A DNA stretch of 64,000 bases from Branchiostoma belcheri (GCF_001625305.1 NW_017803854.1:1025060-1089059), one strand, 5' to 3'; positions 22,485 to 61,030 are shown, counted from the stretch's first letter. Numbers and translations: made by a program. The notes: generated by a model from the letters alone, not told the origin.

Positions 22485-22973
22485 GGTCAAAGGGCCCCAT
22501 CTCTTTCCGTGAATATTTCTTCATTCTGCTATCCCTGCATCATCCGCCAGAGGGCGTCGTTGTACTACGTTTTAGTTTTTGGCGACGCCTCATGCATGAG
22601 CGAGCCTAATGGTATAGGCAGCACAAGAATGTTGTTCGTCCCATCAAGGACGTTCTATCTGATAGGAATGTTTACTACAGATTGTGCCAATGGTCCAAAG
22701 GAATGCCAATGGACAGAAATGTGTCTGCGGGAATTTGTATAAGCGGGAAAACCAACTTGAAGGCAATGTCCTCAGAAATGCTAACTTAGGAATTCCAGTA
22801 AACACTAACAGACCACTGTTGCCATGGGAACGTCCTTTTGCATTGACAGTCTTGCTGTCCTTTTGTGCCCTTGCTCGTACCTTCCGATATTAGAGATATT
22901 GTCAATACATGATCATTTCTTGACCTTCACAAGTTGCAAGAGAAGATGTCAAACTATGAATATTCCACAATAA

Positions 22974-23386
22974 GGCCACAGCAAGTAAATTTTATGGATG
23001 ACATCCTCCGCAGACTCCAAATCTAATGCGAGGGGGGCGAAAAAAAACAAGGTGGGCCGAAAAAAACAAGGTTCCTACATTTTAAAATTTTGACTCAATC
23101 ATTGTACAAATGGTTTTGATTCAGTGGGAACATCGCATATACACAGCCAGCATCACATGTCACTGCATTAAAGTAATAAACAAAACATTAAATCAGAGCC
23201 TTTTCTTGTCTCCTCTCTTTATAGTTATCTGCCATCCACCTTCGGGCGTGGCAACAGACATCTTTGCCCATTTTCGGTATGTTGACCTCTGTCAGAGGGC
23301 AACAAAATTTCTTGTTTTTTTTCCCAAAATCAGGCGAAAATTAATGCGCGCGGCAATGTCATCCATAAAAATTACTTGCTGTGGCC
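22974..23386. mobile_element. PIF/Harbinger-like MITE family 1, copy 1
   Basis: 413 bp, termini GGCCACAGCAAGTAA and TTACTTGCTGTGGCC, flanked by TAA on both sides (22971-22973 and 23387-23389). The 3-bp TWA target site is typical of PIF/Harbinger. No transposase frame. Confidence 0.85.
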
Positions 23387-23546
23387 TAAGATAAAATGTC
23401 ACAATCCTGCAGTGTCTTTGGCTGACTTTATTCATATTTTTGCATAAATTAAATCGTCACTTTGTCCCACTGAAGAGTTTCTGACTTTTAAGTTAACACT
23501 GTGATATTTCTAATCAGGCACTGGCTACTTTATCTACTAGTACTTA

Positions 23547-23926
23547 GGCCACACCAATTTAATTTGTTGGTTCTCGGATTCGCCTCTTCGTTTTTTTCTG
23601 ATTTGCAAAAAAAAAAAAAAAATTTGATTCTGGTCCTGAATCAACTGAAAAATGCTCAATGTTTTGCCCCCAACAGTTGAGGAAAGTCCTTTTCTTCCTA
23701 GTTGTTACAGTTTTCCCATCTATCATTGCAGTGGTTTGATTAAAAGTTCAAAATTCAATGTTTAAATTTTAACCCAGCCTTTTGTGTTGACTTCATGGCT
23801 CATTCCATAGCATTTAAGCCTATAATAGGATGCCTAGAGCTGTTTTTATTTTTATTTTTTTTTGCCCTGTCACTTCATATGTTTTCTGAAAAAATCCGAG
23901 AACCAACAAATTAAATTGGTGTGGCC
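23547..23926. mobile_element. PIF/Harbinger-like MITE family 2, full copy
   Basis: 380 bp, termini GGCCACACCAATTTAATTTG and its complement, flanked by TTA (23544-23546 and 23927-23929). This is the reference copy for the element inside the copy A intron. Terminal fragments recur near 46810, 49449 and 58345. Confidence 0.88.
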
Positions 23927-23929
23927 TTA

Positions 23930-26388
23930 GTAGTACACGCTTCCAAATATACTGCATCTGATAACTAACACTGCAACTTGGCTCTATGTAAGAAAAGCAG
24001 TCCATTTCGCAAATCTACAGCAACAACTACGCAGTTCTACCGTGTAGTGACCAACTCTTTGCTTCCTTTACCGGTCAGTCAGACAAGCCACCTAATAATA
24101 TACACTCAAAAACACTTGTCTATATATTCCTGTAGCAACACTCTTTATACATGTCAAATATATATAGATTTGGAATATCTCAAACAGAATAAAAACGTTT
24201 CACACAACCGATACATACATTGTACTTGCCGCATTTCATGTGAAAACTGGAATAAATATGCATGTCAACAACAGATGACATAACCAGTAACTGTACCAAT
24301 ACTTGAAGGTAGTCTGGCTATAACATTTGCTAGGTTCATATATTGTAAATTGATTATCATTTTCTCAAAAACTGTATATTCTTCTTATCAGCAGACATGA
24401 GGATAGATTTAGGTTTCCTGATCAGTTTGGTCTTCTCACTAGTGAAAAACCCTGTCAGAAATTGGGGGTTATCAGAAAACCATTATTTGTGAAACATCTG
24501 CTTGGAGTTTAAAAACAATTAAGCACAAAGTTTCTTTTTTAATTAATCTTCAAGACAGTCAGTAGCCTGTTACCATTTTTGTGTTTGAGTCTCTGTCTTG
24601 AATTCTTTTTACCTGACATAACTTTGTTAGTGAAGGCCTTATATGTGTGAAGACTTATCTAATTAGAACTTTTATAGGAGGGCAATTGTTGACCATAGCT
24701 ATCCAGATATAATGTTATACAAAACATAGTCATTGTATACAATGACAGATACAATGTATATACAAACTGCTGTGTCTACCATCATTTTGAAGGCATACAG
24801 AGGGAATCAGCTACAGTTGGACACTCTGTAACCAGCATGAGGAAGTTTAAAACTTTTGTACAATGTGTTCTTCTTTGCCCTTCTATTGAATACATGTACT
24901 AAGTACCTTGCTCCAGCATAAGTAAATCTCAATGACATTTTTAATCTCATTTTCTGGCCCTCTGAAAATTGTTACTTTCCGTTTATTGGTAAAAATACAC
25001 ATTCTTTACATTTTTGCACATTCCCGATATATAATATTACTAATATGCAGTTAAATACTGTTAATCATATGTGAATTGTATGTAAATAAATACTGAGCCT
25101 TATTTTTTGTTTTAAAGGATGGACTATGCAAGATTTTGGACAAGATATGAGATGGAAAGTAAACTATAAACTAAGGTAACATGATTTAACGTGATTGAAT
25201 CATGGCGTGCCCCACCCCCCATGCACTGGATCTTTACACTAGATAGAGCTAAACTCTGCATAGTCCACCTTCAGTTTCTATTTCTATTTCTATGTACTGG
25301 TCAAAACCCCTCACTGGAGCATCACGACCAGGATGTTACCAAAGGACATAAAACATCCTTTGCAACTGACTAATAAATAAGAAATGCCCCAACCACAAAA
25401 AAAAACACAAAAAGCTAGCCTGCTACAATTTTGGATTTTGCTATCTTAATGTACCTATACATTTTCTACCAGTGACATAGCACTGATTTGAAGCATTCAA
25501 GAGTCCGTAGGTAACGTTACATGTAGCTGTTCAACACACACGCCAAACTTCAAGCTTCAGCTCTGGAAGCGCCACACTTGTTGGCATTTACGTAATACTT
25601 CTGTTGAAAAAACGTGCAAAGATCAGATCAGAAAAAAAACAAGCCTGTTTCAAATCTTGCCCTTTCCTGTGTGATCTATAATGGAGACAATGTTGTATGA
25701 CCATAAGTTGATTTAGAGGAACACTTCATTCATTTCAAAATGTGCACCATATCAGAGTAAAAACTGAGACTCTTTTTACACAACCAAGTCTTTTATTCAG
25801 CCGATGTTTCAGTGACCATCTGTCACCTTCCTCAGGGCAATTCTGAATGGTTCACATTGCATTGCAGCACAGGTGTTGCTGCTACAGATGCATAAAAGAC
25901 ATGGTTGTGTAAAAAGAGTCTCTTTACCCATGCAGTGTCTTACCAACCTGATGAAACTATTCACGGGTGTACCATATCTCTAACATCCCCCCTGAAGGAC
26001 TCTGATTTAGGTACATGTACTTAGTCTATCATTTCTCGTAAGAATGAGAATGGGAAACATAGCAATGTACAAATGTAGTCTCGAGGTCTTGCCTAGATCT
26101 TCCTCTGAGTCCTCTGATTTAGAGGAACACTACATTCATTGCAAAATGTGTACCATATCTTTTTAACACACAACCTGAAGGACTTGTACAATCTTAACGA
26201 GAATGTGAAACATAGCAATGTACAAATGTAGTCTTGAGGTCTTGCCAATAAGATCTTCCTCTGAGTCTGACCTGCAGCTTGCATCCACAGGAGTTGTACC
26301 GACCGTCTGCATCAGATACGGGCTTGCCTGTTGTCTCACAGTCCATTAGACAGGGCTGTAGTGTTCAAAGTGTCCTGCCCTTGCATCG
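23930..26388. other. Intergenic, between convergent copy C and STK32
   Basis: No exon recognised. Holds a hairpin at 25767-25923 (AGACTCTTTTTACACAACCA pairs with the right arm) and a tandem duplication around 25970-26100 / 26145-26275 (ATAGCAATGTACAAATGTAG). Confidence 0.5.
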
Positions 26389-26704
26389 CAGGGCTCGAAA
26401 TACTGGGTCCATGTGCACCTTTAAGTGCACATGGACCATAGTTGGAGCTGTGCACCCAGTTTTTTTCTGTGGGTGCACCAGTGCACCCAAATATTTTCTT
26501 AGGTTTAACGTATGTAAAGATGTTAAATGTGAAGTAATTACTATGTACTTCTTGAAATGAAACATAATTATAGTTTTTGCTGACATTCTGCTTAATAAAT
26601 ATCTTATCTTACATGGTGCATCTAAAATATTTTTTGTGCACCTAATCTTTTAGCTTGGGTGCACCAGTGCACCTACAGTTCCCAAAAATGAATTTCGAGC
26701 CCTG
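26389..26704. mobile_element. hAT-like MITE in the STK32 3' UTR
   Basis: 316 bp, termini CAGGGCTCGAAAT and ATTTCGAGCCCTG, flanked by GCATCG at 26383-26388 and 26705-26710. The right end lies 8 bp from the STK32 stop codon (26713-26715). The interior has GTGCACC inverted motifs. Related copies at 44882-45278 and, diverged, near 38225. Confidence 0.85.
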
Positions 26705-26712
26705 GCATCGTG

Positions 26713-51460
<24,748 letters not shown>

Positions 51461-51596
51461 CTGCAAAGAGAACAAAAAATGAAAGAAGGTTCAGTTATAA
51501 TGAGAGCATACATGTATGATGCATATCTAGTACATGGTTTTTGAGATCAATGCAAACTGTCTGCTTGAAAACTGACTCCTTTTAATAGTTTTATAT

Positions 51597-52126
51597 CAGT
51601 GGTCGAAATACTTTTTTTCAGTACTCTGCAATATTGCAGAAGAGTCAAAATTTTGTTCTGCAATTTGGAAATATTTTCTGCAAATACACAAGCCTCCATA
51701 TTACAACCTTTCTGCAAATACACAAGCCTCCATACTACAACCTTCTCAAAACAGTAATTCCTTTTTACATCATACATAGCGTTGTAAATCTGTACAGTAG
51801 CATTACTAGACTGCAGGAGAATTTCAGGTTTATAAGCATGAACTATGGATTGATATGCAAATTAGTGAAGACAATTTTTTGGAAGTCCAAAAGGAACAAA
51901 AGATAGACAAGTCAAGACAAGGATGATGCAAATTAGTGAAGAAGCTCCTGTTGTTTCAGAACAGTCTGTCCCTGGGACCTGGAAGTTTTAGTTTGCTAAA
52001 TTGAAAGCTAATGAATCTGGAGCCTATTTTTCCTTCTGCAAAATTGCAGATTGTATAATTTTTTCTTCTGCAATCTTGAAAATCTATCTGCAGATTGCAG
52101 ACTGCAGGCAGGTATTTCGAACACTG
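51597..52126. mobile_element. hAT-like MITE with TGCAGAA-rich interior
   Basis: 530 bp, termini CAGTGGTCGAAATAC and GTATTTCGAACACTG, flanked by TATAT on both sides. The interior repeats TTCTGCAAAT-type motifs and includes a stretch (TGATATGCAAATTAGTGAAG) shared with 59810-59890. Confidence 0.75.
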
Positions 52127-53094
52127 TATATGGTATATGTTTGAATCATTTATGATACAGAGAAGTCTTGACTACACTAGACAAGTCTTGACTACATAGT
52201 TCTTTACAGAAGCTAATTTTGCATTCATGCCTGCCAAATCCTTCCACTTTTATCTTACAAATGTACCAAATCATTGATAGTCATCACTGCCACAACAGCA
52301 GCACAAAACCTGAAGGTCAACATTTCTGTAAAATTAAGTCCCTTTCAATTTGTATAAATTACTATAATTTGGCCCCACCAACTTCTGTTGCATTTGTGCG
52401 CCCTTGGTGGGCTATCCCGCAAAATTGCTGGCAGAATTCTGGATTTGGCAAGCCTGCAATTTTGCAGGTGGCTGAATAAAAGGACTTAGCGCCCTGCAAG
52501 ACACTATAATATATATTATATATCTGAGATAAAACGAAAGTCTGTAAAAATAACAAGTATCAAGACCACTGCATCCTCTATTATTATGTGAAACACATCG
52601 TGACATGTATCCACAATCATGTCCAATCCAATGCCGATGCTAGTCTCTACCAGACTAACTACGCTGGCTATATACAGGAGAATATTTGCCGGGGGAGTTT
52701 GGCCGCCTTGTAGGTTTGACTATGCCGCGCAGTTAGGGGAACGAAACTACCTCCCCGCGGCCCGACTCCTTAGGCCAATTTGATTCTCTTTTTTGCCGAA
52801 TTCTATACGCTCCGTATTCCTGTAGAAAGGCCTGATGGAGACTATGCTGATGCTGTCTTCTGACAAGGAAACACATCTCAATCGAATCGAAGCGGAATAA
52901 AAGGCATTTCCAGGAAACAGTCAATGATATACCACAGCCGAACATTTCTCATTAGAGGGCGGCGGTATCGCCGAGCTCCAGGGTTCCGCCGTTGCCATGC
53001 CAACCATGGAACCGGAAGATAAGGCCCAGATTATATCTGACTGCTGGAAATTGAAGTTGGGAAGCCGGGCGGGGAGAAGTGTCAATGCAATATT
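52127..53094. other. STK32 upstream or first-intron region
   Basis: 52600-53050 is richer in GC and CG dinucleotides than its neighbours and could hold a promoter or first exon, but no frame with an MG start and a phase-1 donor was found. Confidence 0.35.
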
Positions 53095-53650
53095 GATCTG
53101 ATTCTCAGAATGTGGGGAGGAGGCTTAGAGGAGTATATACTGATGTGGAGATCTTCTTTTCATGATAGTTTGATAGCTGCATTGTAGGGACCTTCCAAGG
53201 GCTGTACATGTATTCATGTGAACAGTTAAATGTGCAACGTTGTGCTAAACTACATACAGAATATTTTAAATCAAAATACTATTCAATAGAATTTAGATTC
53301 TCCAAAATGTAGGGAGGAGGCTTAGGGAGTATACTGAATAGTACAGTCAGATGTGGAGATCTTCTTTTCATGATACTTTGATAGCTGCATTGTAGGGACC
53401 TTCCAAGAAGAATTATTGTGGGGACTGTACATGTATGCGTGTGACCAGTTTGTGCAACGTTGTCCTAGACTACATAGTATTACAGTATATTTTTAATTTA
53501 TTTGTAGTTTAGCATTTAGATTCTCAAAATGTATACATATATAGGGGAGAGGCTTAGGGAGCATACTGAATGGTACAGAGATGGTGAGATCTCTTTTTCA
53601 TGATAGATTGGGACCATCCGATAGTAATTATAGGGGGTGTACATATTTGA
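53095..53650. repeat. Tandem repeat, about 200-220-bp unit, 2.6 copies
   Basis: Units start near 53098, 53297 and 53520 with GATTCTC(A/C)AAAATGT; they share GGAGGAGGCTTAG, GATGTGGAGATCTTCTTTTC, TTTGATAGCTGCATTGTAGG and GTGCAACGTTGT. Confidence 0.88.
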
Positions 53651-54249
53651 ATATTCATTTACATCCTGTATGCTGAATATACTCTTACTATTATTATCAC
53701 AAATATATAAAATTCTCCTTCTATCCAATTTGCCACAATATGTCATAATTTTTGTTCTTTTTCTAATCAATAATCATTCTCGTTCAAACTGTCTCTTACC
53801 AAACTGTACAATGTAGAATTAATGTGTAAAGTTGCGAGTTTAGATTAATTACAATCTAGTGAATGGCTGTGTACGTCTACCAACTATGCATATAAGCCTT
53901 GATTCAAGGACAATATTAAAAGCTAAAAGAGAAAGATAAATACTAGGATTTTCCAATTAAGCGAATGCATGACTGTATTGTACACAAGCTGCAGTACCAA
54001 CAGATGATTATACATAATGATGCATGCACAACTATCATTTTACCATTACATGCCCTGTTTGTTTTTATCAGCATAACGTTATATCATTTTGAAGGCACTA
54101 GTAGTACGGACTATAAATCCAGAAGGAGAACCTTAAGAAATTATACTATTTTTCTATGGTCAACCTTTGATTTTTGAAAAGGGAAAAAATGATTAATAAT
54201 TTCCATAACTATGTCTTCTACATGTGTCATGCTACATCATATTGAAATT

Positions 54250-54540
54250 ATACAGTCATTCAAATCATTATGTTTACCGATCAGGAAAACATATAGTTTT
54301 TTCTCTGTTTCCTCTTCTTCTCCAACCCAATAAGGTCAATGACCTGATCATTAAAATGTCTGTCACTAGTGGTGGGTTACATCATATTGCAATTTTATAG
54401 CAAGAGGGATGTAGACTCCTGTCTGACCGTATATATTGTACGTGAATGTGTTTGAGTAAGAATTAACAGAGCTACCATATGCAAAGGTAAACATTATGCA
54501 TTTGCTTTGCAAATGTTCTACCTTTCTAGTTATAATTATT
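54250..54540. repeat. Dispersed repeat, second copy of 530-835
   Basis: Same order of blocks as in the copy A intron (GTTTCCTCTTCTTCTCCAA, ATTTTATAGCAAGAGGGAT, TGCATTTGCTTTGCAAATG). Confidence 0.75.
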
Positions 54541-54859
54541 ATAGTGAATCACATTTCCCACATCTAGAATTCTACATGATGTAGTTTCATATTCATACCC
54601 ATTTTATTGTCTTCAGCAGAGGCAGATTCTGGCATGATCCTGCCATAAAATCTCCTGTACCTGTTACTAATGGAAGATTTCCCTGAACAGTCGTAAATGT
54701 CAGCATCCCAGTTGCAACATTGTATGACTCAATGGCAATGTGGGGAGAGAAAAGCCTTAGATGACAAGATATAAATCAACAGACAGACAACTGTGGTGCT
54801 CTTTTTATTGTCACTGGATACTGGAGACCGCCCATTGTCACAGGTAGATCTGATCACTT

Positions 54860-57200
54860 CTGTTATCTTGAAAGTTCATCTGTGTTGGTAAAAGTCATTA
54901 TGGAACAAGTGTAATTTCCAACACAAGAAATTTAGAGGAAAAACAGCTTTGGCACATCAGTGTGCCAAAGTTCGGCTTTGGCACTGAAGGATGGCAAATT
55001 GTTCCAATTATGGAAATAATTATCATGCTTCACCTGTACCACTAGATTTATCTAGTAACAACACTAAAGGCACTCTTTTATAGCACTGGAGACAGCCAAT
55101 TGTCAGTCCTCACAGATCTAACACCAACTTGTGTTATCTTGAAAGTTCATCTGTGTTGGTACAAGTCATCAAGCAGCAAGTTTCAGAAACTTTCATCATT
55201 TCCAGTGCAATTCGAACTTCTCCCCACTGCCCTTAAATCCAAGTATCCAATAGAGAATAGGGAGAAAAACTTCTACCTCAGTGTGCTAAAGTTAAAGTTC
55301 GAAGGACGATAAGTTGCTCCAGTGGAAGTAACTTCCAAGTGCTTCACATGTACAATTGCAAGTAGGTTTATCACCAGAAAAACACCAAAGAGCATTCTTT
55401 ATTGTCACCCGAGGTGGCCAATTTTCAGATCTCAAGAGCTAATGGTGGTCGATCATTACCTGTAAAATTTACGCTTGAATCTTCACGCTGCTTGACCTAA
55501 CTACAAGCAGTATTGACAGAAAAACAGCTACTTAGTACTTCAGTGTGCGAAAGTTCGAAGGATGACAAATCGTTCCAATGGAAATAACCTGTAAGTGCTC
55601 ACATGTACCAGTAGATTTGTCACAAAAAACAACAACATTAAAAGCGTTGTTTTATTGTCACCAGGGATGGCCAATTCTCACATGTTCAGTCAACAACTAC
55701 TTGTGATACCCGTAAGATCAGACAAGATTCACAGTCAGTAAAGTATAATCTCGAACTGGAGCCTTGGTAGTCCATCAAATTTAAGCTTCTTTGTGCAGCT
55801 TGGCCTAAATATTGACAGGAAATTGATAGAACAAACTGCTACTAAGTACTTCAGTGTGCTAAAGTTCTTGACAAATTGTTCCAAAATTGGTAATAACTTA
55901 AATAAGTGCTCCACGTGGACCTGAGGATTTATCACAAGAAAAAACAACATTAAAAGCACTCTTTCATTGTCACCAGAGGCCAATCTTCAGATCAGATTTG
56001 CTTGACTGTTTGTTTTATTACTTTATCCAGGAAACACACATCGCCTGATGGCGTTTTTCAATGATTCCTGAGGGGAAAACCCATGTAATACCCATAAGAA
56101 CAGCCACTGTCAGTAAACTTAAAAGTATTCTTGAACAGTAGGAGTTCTGTACTGGAGCTTTGGTTGGTAGTCCATCTTTATTCCAGTGCAATTCCAAGTT
56201 CTCCCTGCTGCCCTTAGATCCATATCCAATAGAGAATAGGTAGAAAAACTTCTACCTCAGTGTGTTAAAGTTCGAAGGAAGACAAATTGCTCCAACAATA
56301 TCTTCCAAGTGCTCCACGTGTACAAGTAAGTTAATCACCAAAAAAACACCATTAGAGCACTCTATTATTGTCATCAGATACTATTAGAGAATACCAATTT
56401 TCAGATCTCACAGTTCAGTCAACTCCCACTCGTGATACCCAAAAGAACAGCCATCTATTCATTGTCAGTAAAGAATTCTTGAACAGTAGGAATTCAGGAC
56501 TGGAGCCTATGCTACTAGGTAGTCAATCATTTCCAGACTGAAATTCAAAGTCAAATCAAACTTCTCCCCACTGCCCTAAAAGTTAAAACCCATAACCAAC
56601 AGAGAATAGGTTGAAAAATAGCTGTTCAGTGTGCTAAAGTTCAAAGAAAGACAAATTGCTCAACTGGAAATAAGTTCCTGGTGCTTCACGTGCACAAGTA
56701 CATTTATCACCAGAAAAACACCATAGAGCACTAAGTTTATTGTCACCTGAGATGGCCAATTTTCAGATCTCACATGTTCAGTCAACTCCCACTCGTGATA
56801 CCCAAAAGAACAGCCATCTATTCACTGTCAGTAAAGAACTCTTGAACAGTAGGAGTTCAGGACTGGAGCCTATGCTAGGTAGTCCATCGGTTCCAGTGAA
56901 ATTCAAAGTCAAATCAAACTTCTCCCCACTGCCCTAAAACCCATAACTAACAGAGAATATGTTGAAAAATAGCTGTTCAGTGTGTTAAAGTTCAAAGAAA
57001 GACAAATTGCTCAACTGGAAATAACTTCCAAGTACATGTACTTCACGTGTACAAGTACATTTATCACCAGAAAAACACCATAGAGCACTAGGTTTATTGT
57101 CACCTGAGATGGCCAATTTTCAGATCTCAAGAGTCAATCAATATCCACTTGTGTTCTCTACGATAAGGACTGCCGTCTATTCAGTGGTGGTAAAGAGCAG
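54860..57200. repeat. Long-unit tandem satellite, about 280-390 bp, seven or eight copies
   Basis: Units share TATTGTCACC(T/A)GAGATGGCC, AATTTTCAGATCTCA, CTTCTCCCCACTGCCCT, ATAGAGAATAGGT, TCAGTGTG(C/T)TAAAGTTC, GACAAATTGCTCCA and ATCACCAGAAAAACACCA. They are most alike at 56360-57120 and decay leftward. Confidence 0.9.
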
Positions 57201-59030
57201 TATGTAGGAGTTCACAAGACAGAGTTGCTGGTTTGAATCATTTCCAGCTAGGGAATAGTGCATGCAGCTTCCAGGGAGTTAAAATCAATTTTGATTTGGT
57301 GACAGTCCCAAAACTGAAAGTCAGATGAATCACTTCGAGTCAATGGAAATTGGACAAAGGGTTTTCAGGCTGCTTGACATGAATCTGTCGGTCAAGTTAC
57401 CATGAGCTATTGCCAGTTAAATTTCGCGATACATGTATCAGGGCCTATAAGAAATTATGCTTCGTACGCAATTTCTTCTGGAGGGACCAAAGCGCTTTGA
57501 AATTCACATCACTCGTCATCAGACGCTGAATTGAACCAAAGTGCTTTTGGCAACCTGGGTTTACTGGCATGTGCTGAGAGCTAAGTGAAGCAAAACTGCA
57601 CACGGCCTTAAACACCTTCTGCTTGTATGCTTTTCTACTCTTAGTAACACTTAATCTGTTCACTTCTGGCTACTGCATTTACTGTTAAACTTGATTGAAC
57701 ATGACTTTCATCAAATGTATGCTTTTAGCATCTTAGTATATTGTAGATTGTTTCCCTGTAGGTGATTTTGCACTGCCAAGCTTTTAAAATTTCTCCTAGG
57801 CCTGTACATGAAAATATACTGTAGGCAACAAAAACAATTATTGTATTGCTAGCATTGCCGTAAAACTAAAAGGACATGTATTGTCACAACTAGCTATAAG
57901 TGCTCTAGCCAAAGAGAAATATTATTGATATTGCAATATTCACACATTGCTTATTTTATGATGAAAGATCATCGATCTGTGTTGGTAGTAATCTGATGAT
58001 GGCATAATGCTAAACTTCATCCCACGCACACAAAGAACACACTTAAGAATCAAATTTTCAATGACCACTGTCACTTTCATCAGGATAAGTAATGACCAAT
58101 CACTTTGAATTCCCAACTTGAGCAGTTACATATAACACATTGCTGACGTGTTATGTATGTAAGTGCCGAGTTAGAAACCAATTTTCCTGTATGTTGTACT
58201 GTCTGTACCTTTAATACCAGTACTGAATCACCTGATTAACCACGCTTTATATGCATATAAACCAGATGCAGCATCATCAATTTTGAAGAGAAAGGAACAG
58301 CCCCAAGGCCTTTTCTTATAATGATTTACTGTCTCAGTGACAGTCCAATTTAATTTGTTGGTTCTCAGATTTTTTTCGGAAAAAATATGAAGTGGCAGGA
58401 GGAAATTAGGAAAACAGGTCAAGGCATCCCATGATAGCCAGAAATACAAATAAATGTACTATTATGATACATATAATGTCACACGAGTCAATGTACTTAG
58501 GCTTTAGCCTCCATAGCATTTGGGCGTCTTCAGGGCTTTTATTGTGCTATTTTCTGATTGCATATAGACAACATCTAGCCAGCCTGGTTGAATTACCCCC
58601 GTTTTTTGTCAGAAACTGAAGACCACCAAACCCCCAGTTCTATAAGCCTGCTACGGAGACTACTTAGGCTTACTTATAATTATTCATACAATAGATTATA
58701 TTCATACAACTTTAAATGAAACCACTGCACTGATAGATGGAAAAACTTCAAGTAGGAAGACAAGCACTTTCTTCAACTGTTGGGGCCAAAATCTGTATCT
58801 GTATATCAGTATAGCTGGTATAACCACCCTTCGGCTTCGAAATATGAGCATTTTGGAATTGATTCAGAACCCTTTTTTCATATCAGGAAAAATGAAGAGG
58901 CAAATACGAGAACCAATTGCTCAAACTGCTTTGGCCTCAGAGACAAAGCTGTTGTTACGCGGGTTTGGCCGTAATTGCTGCGGTATGTAAGTGACGGATG
59001 GAGGGGCGGTAATTCATTCGCAGGCTTGCC
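57201..59030. other. No gene recognised
   Basis: Holds a partial 'TTCATCTGTGTTGGTAGT' element at 57960-58110, a family-2 MITE end at 58345-58395 and one minisatellite unit at 58793-58835. Confidence 0.5.
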
Positions 59031-61030
59031 CATAGAAGCGTAGCAACCCGTCTTCTGTTGTGCTGATGCTGATCCATCAAAATTCAGCTGTTGCTGAGTT
59101 GTTGACTGCTGCATTTTAGGTTTTAAAAGCCCCAGTCTTGGACACACAAACTGTATGGCAAATAGACATGTAGTTTCCTGCTTTTTGTGTTTAAATTTAA
59201 GTCGTCAGAGCTCATGGCTAAGGTCTATAGATCTAGGAATAGGAAAAAAATTTTTCCTGTTTCCAACCGACCCTAGAAAAAACTGCAGATAGACCCTAGC
59301 CTTTTTTGGGTGGACCCCTGCCTGCAAGAAGGGACATAATTTTTTTGAACTGACTGACCTTTTTTTAGCTCCAGGATCTGACACCTGTGTGATTGATGTT
59401 AGAAATATAATTATTAGTGTCCTCATGCAAGTTTCACAGAAGCGTAGCAACCCATCTCCTGTTGTGCTGATGCAGATCAATCAAAATTCAACTGTTGCTG
59501 ACTCAACGCTTGCTGCATTTTAGCCTGTTGGCTACACACGTAGGTTCTAAAAGCCTCACTCTTTTTCTTAAGCTTGTACGCACAAAATTTAAGTCATCAC
59601 AGCTCGTGGCTAAAGCCTAAGAAAAAAATGTTTTCTGTTTCCCAACTGACGATAGAAAAACTGCTAACCCCTTCAAGTACTGTCACTGAAGAAACGCAGT
59701 GGATGGCACTTGAAACGCCAGACAGATTTTAAACTCTATGCCAGTTACGCCAAAAAACAGTTACTCAAGCAACTGGATATGATTTTGAAAACGTCAGATT
59801 GATTGATATGCAAATAAAGTGAAGACAAATTTTTTGGAAGTCGAAAAAGGAACAAAAGTCAGACAAGTCAAGACAAGATGATGCAAATTAGTCTGAAAGC
59901 TCCTGTTATACAGGACAGGAGCTTAAGTGTTGTCTGTCCTCGGGGCTGGGAGTGCCAAATCCCAAGTGCCGGAAAGATCGACCCGTATTTGCATATCAAT
60001 CAACAGGTTGTGTATATAAACCTGCTTTCCCCTCTGGTCTCTCAGTCACTGACGAAAGCTAGTGGATACTAGCTGAAACGTCTGACGTTTTCAAAATCAT
60101 ATCCAGTTGCTTGAGTAACTGTTTTTTGGCGTATCGTATTACCTGGATGTCTAACCTTCATCGACGTATCTATGTCAGTTACTTGAGCTACTGAACAACC
60201 CGCACTTTCTAATTCTACTGTATTGTGTTGGGGCGGCCCAGTGACGCACTCTTCATGAAAACCGTCTATAGCTGGTATAGCATGGGTTAGGGACTCCCAT
60301 TTCAGCACCAAGGACATCACCTGTGGATGCATCGCCACTGTTGTGTGTGAACCCCTGCAAGGCACATAAATTTTTTTAGCTGATCAACCTTTTCTAGCTC
60401 TAGGATTTGACACCTGAGTGATTGATGTTGACAATATAATTATAAGTGTTCTCATGCAAGTTTCACAGAAGCGTAGCAACCCATCTTCTGTTGTGCTGAT
60501 GCAGATCAATCAAAATTCAACTGTTGCTGACTCAACGCTTGCTGCATTTTAGCCTGTTGGCTACACACGTAAAAAGCCTCACTCTTATTCTTAAGCTTGT
60601 ATACGCACAAACTTTAAGTCATCATAGCTCATCATGGCTCAAGGCCTAGGGAAAAAAAATGTTGTTTCCTGTTTTCCAACTGACCCTAGAAAAAACTGCC
60701 AACCCTAGCCTTTTTTTGTGTGTGAACCCCTGCAAGGGACAATTTTTGAGCTGATCGACCTTTTCTAGCTCTAGGATTTGACACCCGAGTGATTGATGTT
60801 GAAAATAAATAATTATAAGTGTTCTCATGCAAGTTTCACAGAAGCGTAGCAAACTGTCTTCTGTTGTGATGATGCTGATCCATCAACATTTAGCTGTTGC
60901 TCTAAAGTCAACGGTCGCTGCATTTTAGCCTGTAGGTTGCACATGTAGGTTTTAAAAGCCTCAATTTTTGGCACACAAACTTCAAAGCAACTACTAGTAC
61001 TCCCTCAGGCCTTGTGGTTTCCTACTTTTT
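59030..61030. repeat. Repeated blocks around a nested MITE
   Basis: A block with GACCCTAG, CCTTTTTTGGGTGGACCCCT, GGATCTGACACC, CAAGTTTCACAGAAGCGTAG, TTCTGTTGTGCTGATGC and GCTGCATTTTAGCCTGT occurs at about 59040-59190, 59245-59650, 60350-60690 and 60660-60960. A related part lies in the STK32 intron at 27600-27800. Confidence 0.88.
59748..60135. mobile_element. Inverted-repeat MITE, about 390 bp
   Basis: Termini TACGCCAAAAAACAGTTACT with TCAAGCAACTGGATATGATT at the left and their complements at 60083-60135. A terminal fragment occurs at 34853-34905. Confidence 0.85.

Noticed and set aside
52733..53050. Candidate first exon of STK32 in a CpG-richer stretch
   Set aside because: ATG-initiated frames there lack a phase-1 donor and show no likeness to the STK32 N-terminus.
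58878..59147. - strand frame with an MGKPANELPPLH start as STK32 exon 1
   Set aside because: Most of it is the dispersed 59-61 kb repeat block, and no donor of the correct phase follows.
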